From contig NZ_CBXV010000005.1 in the NCBI RefSeq assembly GCF_000820845.2, positions 62,001-126,000 on the forward strand: a stretch of DNA of 64,000 bases, given 5' to 3'. The notes beneath the pieces are model-generated. The model saw nothing but the letters and a program-made list of their open reading frames with translations. It was not told where the DNA came from and did no database searches. A program made the position numbers and the translations under genes. Positions 45,770 through 56,200 of the stretch are shown piece by piece (position 1 is the stretch's first letter; each line of letters begins with the position of its first letter). The DNA comes from Pyrinomonas methylaliphatogenes. GTDB lineage: Bacteria; Acidobacteriota; Blastocatellia; Pyrinomonadales; Pyrinomonadaceae.

Positions 45770-48700
45770 ACCCATTCAATGTAACTAACAAAGTACGTGA
45801 AAGCTACGTTCGTTACTTGAGGACACTTTATCCAATTAGCGACCCTGAGTTGCGAAAGCAGTTTGAGGAAACCCTATCCAAAGAAGAAAAATTCGTAAAA
45901 GGACCTTATCTGGAAGCCACTCCGCCATACCGATTGGGCAAGACTCTTCGCGAGTTGATTGAGGAGAGACTTCTCTCGCCCCTTTTTGCTGAGTTGGATA
46001 GCAAAGAGTTGCCCTTAGATAGACCTCTCTACAGGCATCAGGAGGAAGCGATACGAAAGATCATTAAGGGAAGGAACCTGATTGTTGCCACAGGCACCGG
46101 GAGCGGTAAGACAGAAGCATTTCTCATCCCAATTCTTCATCACCTCCTGGAAGAGAAGCGTCATGGTACTCTTTGTCCGGGCGTGCGCGCTCTTTTATTG
46201 TACCCGATGAACGCGCTCGCCAACGATCAGTTGAAGCGCTTGCGATCGCTATTACGGAGATGCGAGGTGATCGCTTTCGGTCGCTATACGGGCGAAACGC
46301 CCCAAACGAAGCGAGAAGCCGAAGATGATTTTCGAAAGAATTTCCGCGGCGAGCCTCGAATCCCAAATGAGCTACTGTCGCGCGAAGAAATGCAAGCCTC
46401 TCCGCCGCATATTCTGCTTACCAACTACGCCATGCTCGAATATCTGCTCCTTCGCCCGAAAGATTCGGTCTTTTTCGATGGCGAATTCGCGCGATTCTGG
46501 AAATTCTTGGTGCTGGACGAAGTTCACACCTACGATGGTGCCAAAGGCATAGAGACAGCGATGCTGATACGACGGCTCAAAGATAGAATTGTGCGAAGCG
46601 AACGAGGTCGGTTGCAGTGTATAGGCACGAGCGCCACACTCGGCGGAGGGAGAATGGATTTCCCGCAAGTGACCAGATTCGCTGAACAGCTCTTCGATGA
46701 GTTGTTTGAGTGGAATGAACAAGATGACTCCAGGCAGGATGTAGTCGAAGCGAGCCGCGTATCTCAGAATGAGTATCCGCAACCGTGGGGAGCACCGAAG
46801 GCCGAGTTCTACTTGAAAGTCCGCGAAATCCTAAACTCGGATCCAACCAGCTTAAGTGCCGTTGCAGCGATAGCGCGGAAGTGTGGCATTCCTGAAGAAG
46901 TAATTTCCTTGGCGGAAAAAGCTTCCGATTCAGCGCAGCATTTCCTATTCGAAGTTCTCAAAGGGGATGCCAATCTCGCAAGGTTGCGGGCGTGCCTTGT
47001 CGAAGGATCTGGCGTTCGTCCCGTTCTGCTCGCGAAAGTAGCTGAACAGTTGTTTCAAGGCGAAGGAGACCCTAATTCGTTCATCATTGCTCTGATTGAT
47101 CTTGCAGTTCAAGCTAGACCTAAGCAAGAGCATGCGCCACTGCTTCCAGCACGATATCACCTATTCGTCAAAGCTCTTGAGGGCGGGTTCATCGCACTCG
47201 CGCCCAAGAAGAAGCTGTTCCTCGATCGTCAAGAGAAGGTAGATCATCATGGAGAGGAGTTCGTCGTTTTCGAAGCAGCAACATGCAAAAGGTGCGGTGC
47301 AATTTATCTCGTTGGGTTGCCTGAAGGTCGCCGCTTCAAGCAAACCCAGAAGATCACCGAGGAGAATCAAGAAAAAGCTAAGCTCTTTCTACTTGAAGAA
47401 AGGGTCATTGATACGGCAGATGAGGATGAGGAAGTAGCAGAAGCAGGGATAGACACGCAAGACTCACTCGAAGCTTATCACCTTTGCATCCGGTGCGGCG
47501 CGATAGATAAAGTCGGCAGCCTTAGTCCGATTTGCGATTGCGGCGGGCGATGGCAAAGACGGATCATTAAAGCCTCGAACGAAAAGGGCGTGGTGACCCA
47601 CTGCCGGGCGTGTGGTGCGCGCAGCCAGAATTTGGTGCATCGGTTCTTAACTGGTCAAGATGCGCCAGCAAGCGTTCTGGCGACAGCCCTTTACCAAGAT
47701 ATCCCTGAGCGCGAAGTTCAACTTTCTAAAACTCACGAGGAAGACGAATACGGAGAGGACATGAATTGCACCCGTGCGCGGCGTTTGTTGATCTTCTCTG
47801 ACAGCCGACAAGATGCAGCTTATTTCGCTCCTTACCTTGGCGAGATAACCTACCTGCCGATCCTTTGGCGTCGTTTGATGGTTCTGACCTTGAAAAAGTA
47901 TGAGCATCTCGTAAAGCAGAATCTGTGGGGAGTAGGCGATCTTGTGGAATATATGCAGCGTGAGGCGGAACAATATAAACTCTTTGAAACGCATTTGAGC
48001 CGTCAACAGCGCATTGCTGAAGCCTGGAGATGGGCGCTGTTGGAGCTAATTGCTCGTGACCAACACAACAGCTTGGAAGGGCTCGGACTCGTGAGGTTTT
48101 CGTTGAAGAAACCAGATGGCTGGACGCCCGGCAAAACTCTCTCCGGTTTACTTACACCTCCGCCTTATGCTCTCACGCAAGATGAGATTTGGGAACTTTT
48201 CGAGACGCTACTTGATAGTTTTCGCCTGCAAATCGCTATAGCCTTCCCAGACGAAGTCTCGCCTGAAGACGAGATTTTCAAACCTCGTAACCGCAGTTAT
48301 TACTTCCGACAGTTCGGTGCTTTGCCAAAAAAGGGCGTGTTCAGTTGGAGTCCTTCTGGAGCGAGCAAGATGAATCGGCGGATAGATTTCGTTCAGAAAT
48401 TGTTGAAGAAGTGCGCGCCAGCTGGCGGCGTGTCGCCGCAAGAGGTTCTCAATTTGATCTGGAGGAGTTTTGAGCAAGCTTCTTTCTGGAAGCCCTATTT
48501 TAGCGATTCACAACTTCCAGAAGCAGGACGTGTTTTGCAAATTCGCCACAATTTTTGGCAAGTGATCTCAGGTGAAGACGCTCCATGGTACGTGTGTCAG
48601 ACATGCGGTAACATAACGACGAGAAGCCTGAGAGGCGTTTGTCCAACCTACCGTTGCGAAGGGGAGTTGAAAGCATGCGATCCGAGCGAGGTAAGAAGAG

Positions 48701-50661
48701 ATAACCACTACCGGCACCTTTATTTGAATCTCGAGCCAACACGCATGGAGGTCAGAGAGCATACGGCACAGCTTACAGGTCGTGCTGCGTGCGAACTTCA
48801 AAACGATTTCATGCGCGGCCAGGTCAATGTGATCAGTTGCTCAACGACCTTCGAGCTGGGTATAGATGTGGGATCGCTCGAAGCTGTGTTCTTGCGGAAT
48901 GTTCCACCAACGCCGGCTAACTACATTCAACGCGCGGGACGAGCTGGCCGTCGGACGGATTCCACTGCATTCGCTTTGACTTTCTGCCAACGTCGTCCGC
49001 ACGATCTCAAGCACTATGCCGAGCCGGAGAAGATCATCAAGGGCACGATTCCGCCTCCAAGGTTTGAGGTAGGCAACGAAAAGATCATTCGTCGCCACAT
49101 CCATGCTGTTACCCTTGGCCAATTTTGGAAGCAGTACAAAGAAACCTTCGGCACGGTGGAGAGTTTTTTCTTCACAATCGGAGGCGCGGAGATCAAAAGT
49201 AGCGAGGAGTTCTTTGAAAAACACCCGCTGATCAGCTTTCTCCAAGAAAAACCCGCAGAGCTTCAACAAGCCTTGAAGCGAATACTTAAAGATCAAGCTG
49301 AAAGATTCGACTTAGAGAATTGGAAATGGCTTGAAGATTTCGTCTTCGGCCAGAACAGCGCGCTTCGCAAAGCCATGGATGAAGTCTATGATGATATTCG
49401 ACAGCTCGAATCATACAGAAAGGAGTTAATCGAAGATAACAAACCTTCCGATTATATCTTGAGGACTATCACGACAATCAAAGACAAAGATGTGCTCTCG
49501 TTCTTATCTGCGCGAAACGTGCTTCCGAAATATGGCTTTCCCGTTGATGTCGTCGAATTGGAACTATGGCATCACAGCGAGGAGGCAAAAAAGCTAGAAT
49601 TAACCCGCGATTTACTCATAGCTCTTTCGGAGTACGCACCGGAGAGCCAGATCGTCGCTGCCGGAAGGCTTTGGACAAGCAATGCCATCAAGCGCATTTC
49701 AAAACGAGAATGGAGGAGGTACAAGTACGCCATTTGCCCAAATTGTGGTTGTTATCAACGGGTGGACGAAGCCGCAGGAGGCGAATTACCGCTGGCTTGC
49801 GGTAGTTGTAAAGAGCCAATGCAAGGGAAAAAAGTTAGAGGCACCTTTATAGTCCCGGAATTCGGTTTCGTTTCATGCAGTGCTCCCAAAAAGCCCTCAG
49901 AAAGCAGGCCCGAAAAAACCTACACGACCCGAGTTTACTACACCAATGAATACGCTAAAGAAGAAAGTTCACTTGTCGTCTGTTTTGGTGAGGTTGCGCT
50001 ATCAGCAAAGGCTATAGTGGATGGTCGGCTCGCCGTATTGAATCGTGCCGGGTTTAAGGTCTGCTTCAAATGTGGTTATGCGGAGAGAATGAGCAGTGAA
50101 GGGCGGAAAAACAATGTCAAGGAGCATAAGACTCCTTGGGGCAAGGCATGCAATGGATATTTGGATGGCCCAATAGACCTTGGTCACGAATTCAAAACGG
50201 ATGTCTTGCGGCTCGATTTTACCTTGCACGGAGAAGTCCTCAGTTTCCTACGGAAAGAACAATCCCAAGGATCCAGCTCCTACCAAACTTCGATACCTGG
50301 TGGAAATAGCTTTTGGTTGAGCCTGCTCTACGCTTTACTTGAAGGGGCAAGCGTCTCTCTCTCGGTCGCTCGATCTGACCTCGACGGCTGTTTATATCCA
50401 AATGGCATCGGGAAAAACCCATCCATCGTACTTTTCGATAACGTACCTGGTGGAGCCGGACATGTCCGCCGTCTCACTGAGAATAGAGATACGATCCATC
50501 AAATGCTCCTTGCGGCGCGCGATCGAGTTAACGGACGCTGCGGTTGCGGGTCAGAGACCAGTTGCTATGGTTGTTTGCAGAACTACAAAAACCAGCCTTT
50601 TCATGACGAACTCCGGCGCGGAGTTGTGCACGACCTTTTGCAAATGCTCATAGGAAGGTGA
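45757..50661 (+). CDS. DEAD/DEAH helicase with C-terminal DUF1998, DruE-like
   Basis: 1634 aa superfamily-2 helicase. LYRHQEEAIRKI, Walker A ATGTGSGKTEAF at about 111-122, LLLYPMNALANDQLKRL, DEVH box VLDEVHTYDG, SATLGGG; second lobe STTFELGIDVGSLEAVF and QRAGRAGRR. Many Cys pairs form zinc sites (CKRCG, CIRCG, HCRACG, CQTCG, CPNCGC). The end is DUF1998-like: FDNVPGGAGHVRRL and CGCGSETSCYGCLQNY. DUF1998 helicases occur in Druantia (DruE), DISARM and MrfA; size and the two-gene context favour DruE of Druantia III. Start overlaps the previous gene; GGGGAGAG upstream. Confidence 0.8.
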   Translation: MQQLNPFNVTNKVRESYVRYLRTLYPISDPELRKQFEETLSKEEKFVKGPYLEATPPYRLGKTLRELIEERLLSPLFAELDSKELPLDRPLYRHQEEAIRKIIKGRNLIVATGTGSGKTEAFLIPILHHLLEEKRHGTLCPGVRALLLYPMNALANDQLKRLRSLLRRCEVIAFGRYTGETPQTKREAEDDFRKNFRGEPRIPNELLSREEMQASPPHILLTNYAMLEYLLLRPKDSVFFDGEFARFWKFLVLDEVHTYDGAKGIETAMLIRRLKDRIVRSERGRLQCIGTSATLGGGRMDFPQVTRFAEQLFDELFEWNEQDDSRQDVVEASRVSQNEYPQPWGAPKAEFYLKVREILNSDPTSLSAVAAIARKCGIPEEVISLAEKASDSAQHFLFEVLKGDANLARLRACLVEGSGVRPVLLAKVAEQLFQGEGDPNSFIIALIDLAVQARPKQEHAPLLPARYHLFVKALEGGFIALAPKKKLFLDRQEKVDHHGEEFVVFEAATCKRCGAIYLVGLPEGRRFKQTQKITEENQEKAKLFLLEERVIDTADEDEEVAEAGIDTQDSLEAYHLCIRCGAIDKVGSLSPICDCGGRWQRRIIKASNEKGVVTHCRACGARSQNLVHRFLTGQDAPASVLATALYQDIPEREVQLSKTHEEDEYGEDMNCTRARRLLIFSDSRQDAAYFAPYLGEITYLPILWRRLMVLTLKKYEHLVKQNLWGVGDLVEYMQREAEQYKLFETHLSRQQRIAEAWRWALLELIARDQHNSLEGLGLVRFSLKKPDGWTPGKTLSGLLTPPPYALTQDEIWELFETLLDSFRLQIAIAFPDEVSPEDEIFKPRNRSYYFRQFGALPKKGVFSWSPSGASKMNRRIDFVQKLLKKCAPAGGVSPQEVLNLIWRSFEQASFWKPYFSDSQLPEAGRVLQIRHNFWQVISGEDAPWYVCQTCGNITTRSLRGVCPTYRCEGELKACDPSEVRRDNHYRHLYLNLEPTRMEVREHTAQLTGRAACELQNDFMRGQVNVISCSTTFELGIDVGSLEAVFLRNVPPTPANYIQRAGRAGRRTDSTAFALTFCQRRPHDLKHYAEPEKIIKGTIPPPRFEVGNEKIIRRHIHAVTLGQFWKQYKETFGTVESFFFTIGGAEIKSSEEFFEKHPLISFLQEKPAELQQALKRILKDQAERFDLENWKWLEDFVFGQNSALRKAMDEVYDDIRQLESYRKELIEDNKPSDYILRTITTIKDKDVLSFLSARNVLPKYGFPVDVVELELWHHSEEAKKLELTRDLLIALSEYAPESQIVAAGRLWTSNAIKRISKREWRRYKYAICPNCGCYQRVDEAAGGELPLACGSCKEPMQGKKVRGTFIVPEFGFVSCSAPKKPSESRPEKTYTTRVYYTNEYAKEESSLVVCFGEVALSAKAIVDGRLAVLNRAGFKVCFKCGYAERMSSEGRKNNVKEHKTPWGKACNGYLDGPIDLGHEFKTDVLRLDFTLHGEVLSFLRKEQSQGSSSYQTSIPGGNSFWLSLLYALLEGASVSLSVARSDLDGCLYPNGIGKNPSIVLFDNVPGGAGHVRRLTENRDTIHQMLLAARDRVNGRCGCGSETSCYGCLQNYKNQPFHDELRRGVVHDLLQMLIGR

Positions 50662-50663
50662 CG

Positions 50664-52376
50664 ATGGCTGACGCGATCGCCGAGCAGCTACCTGCTCGCA
50701 TGCTCAACGAGTTCGCCTATTGCCCCCGGCTCTTTTATCTGGAATATGTTCAGCAGGAGTGGGCGCATAACGTTGATACGCTCGAAGGAAGATTCGTCCA
50801 CCGGCGCGTAGATAAACTGCAAGGCGATCTGCCGGATGCTTCAAGTCCTGAAGACAAAATTAAAGAAGCGAAAATCCAAGAAGATAAAATCCTCGAAGAT
50901 AAAATCCACGCTCGCTCGGTCACGCTCGGCTCGGAACGCCTCGGCGCCATCGCGCGCATAGATCTCATCGAATCCGATGGCGGAAAACTCGTCCCCGTGG
51001 ACTACAAACGCGGCTCGCCGCCCGATCGTGATCGCGTCCCAGAAGGAGCGTACGAACCTGATCTGGTGCAGCTTTGTCTGCAAGGATTGCTCCTCAGAGA
51101 GAACGGATACGATTCCGATTATGGCATCATCTACTTCGCCGAAACGCGCACGCGCGTTCGCATCGAGTTCACCGAAGAGCTGATTGCGCGCACGCTTCGA
51201 TTGCTCGAAGAAGCACGTCGCGTCGCCCAGTCGGGGCAAATCCCGCCGCCGCTCGTCGCTTCGCCAAAGTGTCCGCGTTGCTCTTTAGTCGGCATCTGTC
51301 TACCGGATGAGACGAACCTTTTGCGCGAAACTGAAAGCGAGGCACCAGTACGCCGGCTCGTGCCGGCGCGCGACGATAAACTGCCAGTCTATGTGCAAGG
51401 TCATGGTCATCAGATCGGACTGAATGGCGAAGTGCTTGAGATCCGCACCAAAGGTGAGGTGGTGGCGACGGCGCGGTTGATCGAAGTTTCGCATCTTTGT
51501 CTTTTCGGCAACGTGCAGCTTTCAGCACAAGCCTTGCGCGAACTCGCCGCACGCGATGCGATAATCATCCACCTTTCCTATGGTGGGTGGCTCGTTGCCG
51601 TGACGACGCCGCCGCCATCGAAGAACATCGAACTTCGTCGCAGACAGTTTCAGGCAGCGAGCGAAGATGAAACCTGTCTGCATCTTGCGCGCGCCTTTGT
51701 GGCGGGAAAGATTCGCAACTCGCGCACGCTGCTTCGGCGCAATGCGCGCGCGCCCGTAGAAGCAACGTTGCGCCGATTGGCCATGCTACGCCGGCGCGCG
51801 GAAACGGCAATCTCTCTGGCAACGCTGCTCGGCGTCGAGGGCACAGCGGCGCGCGAATACTTCGCCAATTTCTCGAAGATGTTCAAGCTGGAAGCATCCG
51901 CGCCTGCCTTCGATTTTGAATCGCGCAACCGTCGTCCGCCGCGCGATCCAATCAACGCGCTTCTTTCGTTTCTCTACTCGATGTTGCTCAAGGATCTGTT
52001 AGCGGCAGTAGTTGGCGTTGGCTTCGATCCTTATCTTGGCTTCTACCATCAACCGAAATACGGTCGCCCGGCTTTGGCGCTCGACTTGATGGAAGAATTT
52101 CGTCCGCTCATAGCAGATTCCGTAGCCATCTCCTTGATCAATAACGGCGAGATCCGCCCGTCGGATTTCATCGCTCGCGCCGGATCGGTCGCTTTGACCG
52201 AGCAAGGAAGAAAGCGCGTCATCGAAGCTTACGAGAGGCGCTTGGACACGCTCGTCACGCATCCATTGTTCGGTTACCAGATGAGCTACCGGCGTATCTT
52301 CGAAGTACAGGCGAGACTGCTCGGGCGTTTCTTGATGGGTGAAATCAACGCTTATCCGCCTTTCTGCACACGATGA
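50664..52376 (+). CDS. cas4-cas1: Cas4-Cas1 fusion integrase
   Basis: 570 aa from ATG 50664 (AGGAAGG upstream; the helicase stop is at 50659-50661). Cas4 half (1 to about 215): NEFAYCPRLFYLEYV with the first iron-sulfur Cys, RecB-type VPVDYKRG and CPRCSLVGIC. A repetitive Lys/Asp/Ile stretch (KIKEAKIQEDKILEDK) interrupts it at about 70-90. Cas1 half (about 235-570): LLGVEGTAAREYF with the metal Glu, GFYHQPKYGRPALALDLMEE with His and acid, and NNGEIRPSDF. This fusion is typical of I-G; Cas4 trims and orients prespacers by their PAM. Confidence 0.95.
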   Translation: MADAIAEQLPARMLNEFAYCPRLFYLEYVQQEWAHNVDTLEGRFVHRRVDKLQGDLPDASSPEDKIKEAKIQEDKILEDKIHARSVTLGSERLGAIARIDLIESDGGKLVPVDYKRGSPPDRDRVPEGAYEPDLVQLCLQGLLLRENGYDSDYGIIYFAETRTRVRIEFTEELIARTLRLLEEARRVAQSGQIPPPLVASPKCPRCSLVGICLPDETNLLRETESEAPVRRLVPARDDKLPVYVQGHGHQIGLNGEVLEIRTKGEVVATARLIEVSHLCLFGNVQLSAQALRELAARDAIIIHLSYGGWLVAVTTPPPSKNIELRRRQFQAASEDETCLHLARAFVAGKIRNSRTLLRRNARAPVEATLRRLAMLRRRAETAISLATLLGVEGTAAREYFANFSKMFKLEASAPAFDFESRNRRPPRDPINALLSFLYSMLLKDLLAAVVGVGFDPYLGFYHQPKYGRPALALDLMEEFRPLIADSVAISLINNGEIRPSDFIARAGSVALTEQGRKRVIEAYERRLDTLVTHPLFGYQMSYRRIFEVQARLLGRFLMGEINAYPPFCTR

Positions 52377-52377
52377 T

Positions 52378-52480
52378 TGAAGTAAAAGCGCTCGACCTGA
52401 TAGATAACAGCTCGAATGATGCTTTGTATGATCTGCTCGCGTTTAGACATGAAGTAAAAGCGCTCGACTTGACGGATAAC
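52378..52480. repeat. Direct-repeat pair between cas4-cas1 and cas2 (first)
   Basis: 31-bp copies at 52378-52408 and 52450-52480, exactly 72 bp apart, three mismatches, both starting TGAAGTAAAAGCGCTCGAC. The insert of about 41 bp is unrelated. Confidence 0.85.
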
Positions 52481-52518
52481 GACTTGATGAAGCATCAACA
52501 AGCCCGACAACCCTAATG

Positions 52519-52622
52519 TAGCGCGTGTCGAGATTAGCCGCTTGCAATAATTGCTGTGCGAACACGCGCCAAGCCGAACTCGAAGAGCTGTAGCGCATAT
52601 AGAGATTGGCCGCTTGCAATAA
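52519..52622. repeat. Direct-repeat pair between cas4-cas1 and cas2 (second)
   Basis: 32-bp copies at 52519-52550 and 52591-52622, exactly 72 bp apart, four mismatches, both ending GCCGCTTGCAATAA. The sequence is unrelated to the first pair. Confidence 0.85.
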
Positions 52623-52672
52623 AGATAATTAGGAAGCGGTTTGATGACGCTGAAACTATGAGGCATGGATGG

Positions 52673-52761
52673 CATCTCTCATTCAATTGTGTCGGCGTTT
52701 TGAAGATTTACGAGGAGGTACGAACGCAGAGTAGACCTATCTGTCATCCCTCATTCAATGG
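52673..52761. repeat. Direct-repeat pair between cas4-cas1 and cas2 (third)
   Basis: 17-bp copies at 52673-52689 and 52745-52761 (CATC.CTCATTCAAT.G), again exactly 72 bp apart. Copy 2 runs into the cas2 ribosome-binding site. Shorter and less certain than the first two. Confidence 0.5.
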
Positions 52762-52772
52762 AGGTTGTTTTA

Positions 52773-53063
52773 GTGCGCAATCGTTACATTGTCAGTTACG
52801 ACATCTCCGATCCGCGACGTTGGCGGCGCGTTTATCGCACCATGCGCGGATATGGCGATCCGATTCAATACTCTGTCTTCCAATGCGATCTCCTGCCAGC
52901 CGAGCGTATTATGATGATCGAGGCGCTGACAGGTATCATAGATCACCGTGAGGATCGCGTCATGTTGATAGATGTTGGTCCAGCCGACGGGCGTGGCCGG
53001 TGGAGCATCGAAACATTGGGACGTGCGATCAAGCATGAAGAAAGGATCGCCATTATAGTTTAA
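52773..53063 (+). CDS. cas2: Cas2
   Basis: Structural partner of Cas1 in spacer integration. 96 aa from GTG 52773, chosen because GGAGG (52760-52764) lies eight bases before it and the protein then begins RNRYIVSYDISDPRRWRRV as Cas2 proteins do. ATG 52758 would add five residues. The strand-end Asp in SYDISD and the FQCDL and EDRVMLIDVG segments fit. It is separated from cas4-cas1 by about 400 bp of repeats, unlike the tight spacing elsewhere in the operon. Confidence 0.94.
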   Translation: MRNRYIVSYDISDPRRWRRVYRTMRGYGDPIQYSVFQCDLLPAERIMMIEALTGIIDHREDRVMLIDVGPADGRGRWSIETLGRAIKHEERIAIIV

Positions 53064-53269
53064 GGTCGGGAAAGGCTGCATTCGTACTACTTGCGAGCGC
53101 TGAGATGATGCAGCCAACGCGGGGATGCGCTCGAAGGCAATAAGTTCAACGTCTACAAGAAAATGACTTGCCAAACAACACTTATCAAAGTAAAATCTGC
53201 CGCAGGGAAGATGACCGCTCGCAGCAGGCGGGATAAAAGTCTCTTTGACAATCTGTTGCGGAAGATGCT
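53064..53269 (+). promoter_or_regulatory. Probable CRISPR leader
   Basis: 206 bp between cas2 and repeat 1, AT-richer toward the array. Contains an 8-bp inverted repeat, GGCTGCAT (53074-53081) / ATGCAGCC (53108-53115). The repeat orientation (3' end ATTGAAGG) and the cas side location both place the leader here. No gene seen. Confidence 0.6.
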
Positions 53270-56200
53270 ATTTCCACGTCCGAATAGACGTGGCCCCATT
53301 GAAGGTGGTTACAGCACGCCTCACCACAACATGTTGTGGTATTTCCACGTCCGAATAGACGTGGCCCCATTGAAGGGTGCGATACAATCGAACAGAATGC
53401 GAATTGATGTCGCATTTCCACGTCCGAATAGACGTGGCCCCATTGAAGGAAGTTCGATTCCGCTTGGATTTGAGCTTGCGCCCAAATTTCCACGTCCGAA
53501 TAGACGTGGCCCCATTGAAGGTAAACGCGCGCCGTCACGTTACGTCGCCGACGCCAGCATTTCCACGTCCGAATAGACGTGGCCCCATTGAAGGCGTCCT
53601 CCCCAGAAAATGAACGACCTCACCCCTCGAGATTTCCACGTCCGAATAGACGTGGCCCCATTGAAGGCGCTTGATTGCGATCGACGAGCCAGACGCATGC
53701 GTCATTTCCACGTCCGAATAGACGTGGCCCCATTGAAGGTCGGTAAACAGGTTTTAGGTCAACTACTCGGGCGCAATTTCCACGTCCGAATAGACGTGGC
53801 CCCATTGAAGGAATTCCGGGGCTTCCCCGCGGCGATCATGCACGATCATTTCCACGTCCGAATAGACGTGGCCCCATTGAAGGTTTCGCAGCGGTTCGGC
53901 TTCGGGGTAGATTATGACCAATTTCCACGTCCGAATAGACGTGGCCCCATTGAAGGCTCGAGCGCATCATCGCGAAGAACAAAAGCGGTATCAAATTTCC
54001 ACGTCCGAATAGACGTGGCCCCATTGAAGGGTTCGAAATGAACGACACTTTCAGCGATCGTGTTTATTTCCACGTCCGAATAGACGTGGCCCCATTGAAG
54101 GTGGGCTGAGGTCGCAGTCCTTGGCGAGGCGTTCGAATTTCCACGTCCGAATAGACGTGGCCCCATTGAAGGGGCTATCAGCGCGATGATATCGGGGATC
54201 GCTCTCACCAAATTTCCACGTCCGAATAGACGTGGCCCCATTGAAGGCCGTTTCAGCCGCCGCTCCAACTCCCTGTCCGCGCGATTTCCACGTCCGAATA
54301 GACGTGGCCCCATTGAAGGAGGATCGTACACGGTAGATCCGTTTTGGCGAGCTCCTATTTCCACGTCCGAATAGACGTGGCCCCATTGAAGGCGTGCTAC
54401 TAGTTCCAGAGCGACGCGCAACGATCGCGCATTTCCACGTCCGAATAGACGTGGCCCCATTGAAGGGGGATCGGCTACTGCATAGAGAGCCGAACCGCAG
54501 CGCATTTCCACGTCCGAATAGACGTGGCCCCATTGAAGGGATGATGGCCGCGATGTGTTCGCGGCCAATCATCCAATTTCCACGTCCGAATAGACGTGGC
54601 CCCATTGAAGGTCGTCGAGACGCTTGACGCGATAATCGTATTTTCCACTGATTTCCACGTCCGAATAGACGTGGCCCCATTGAAGGGCCTTCGCGCGCGC
54701 CCCACGGTTTGGGCCAGTTTCCATTTCCACGTCCGAATAGACGTGGCCCCATTGAAGGAGCAAGCTTTGCTACCGTAGAGCGGGTCTCAACTACATTTCC
54801 ACGTCCGAATAGACGTGGCCCCATTGAAGGGATCTGGTCCGGTTTGGTGCGAGCGATCCCCGATATCATTTCCACGTCCGAATAGACGTGGCCCCATTGA
54901 AGGATCACATATCACACCTACGCTGAATGCCCGCACGGTCGATTTCCACGTCCGAATAGACGTGGCCCCATTGAAGGGTCTGCGACGAGCAGCTCGGAGC
55001 CGGTCGTTTGGACCATTTCCACGTCCGAATAGACGTGGCCCCATTGAAGGTCGATGACAAATCGGGCAATGCGCATCCAACACTCATTTCCACGTCCGAA
55101 TAGACGTGGCCCCATTGAAGGCCACGCCTCCGTCGAGCACGCGCCCGCCGCTCGATACATTTCCACGTCCGAATAGACGTGGCCCCATTGAAGGGTCGCG
55201 GCGTTGCTCAGAAGTATCGGGCACATGGTCATTTCCACGTCCGAATAGACGTGGCCCCATTGAAGGCTGGCAAAACACGATCTCACCGCTCTTACGTTCA
55301 ATGCATTTCCACGTCCGAATAGACGTGGCCCCATTGAAGGGCTATCTCGATCTATCGCGCTTGTGCCCGTCACGCGAAATTTCCACGTCCGAATAGACGT
55401 GGCCCCATTGAAGGCGCCGGAAATTCCGCGCTTGCGCATCCCATATACTGATTTCCACGTCCGAATAGACGTGGCCCCATTGAAGGTCGCCAAGCCTTTT
55501 CCAACGAAAGAGGTCTTGGCGAATTTCCACGTCCGAATAGACGTGGCCCCATTGAAGGCAGTCGCTCGGTCGCGTCCTGTTGCAGGTGCGGCAGATTTCC
55601 ACGTCCGAATAGACGTGGCCCCATTGAAGGAATTCTCCGGTCTACACTCCGGATGAATTAGGGGCTGATTTCCACGTCCGAATAGACGTGGCCCCATTGA
55701 AGGCTGGACAGCTGGACCAGCGAGCGGCCATCTCAGAAATTTCCACGTCCGAATAGACGTGGCCCCATTGAAGGGTAAATGCGCGACGCGATGCGCGACA
55801 TCAATTCGCATTTCCACGTCCGAATAGACGTGGCCCCATTGAAGGATATGGGGCGCGAGCGTGCGCGACCTGACTGAGCATATTTCCACGTCCGAATAGA
55901 CGTGGCCCCATTGAAGCCTCGTTGGGATGGAAACGATAGGCGGCGGGAGAGCAATTTCCACGTCCGAATAGACGTGGCCCCATTGAAGCTCGCATCCATT
56001 ACGGAGCGGTTAATTAGCAGGCGGGATTTCCACGTCCGAATAGACGTGGCCCCATTGAAGCCTCAATGCGATCATCCCTAACACGATCAACAAACCGAAT
56101 TTCCACGTCCGAATAGACGTGGCCCCATTGAAGCACGATCCCCCGCGGTAGCGAAACGCAAGTCGTCAACATTTCCACGTCCGAATAGACGTGGCCCCAT

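Noticed and set aside
42743-50661. DISARM (drmA/drmB) identification for the helicase pair
   Set aside because: DISARM separates the helicase and DUF1998 functions into two proteins and comes with a methyltransferase and drmC; here DUF1998 is fused to the helicase and no methyltransferase is present.
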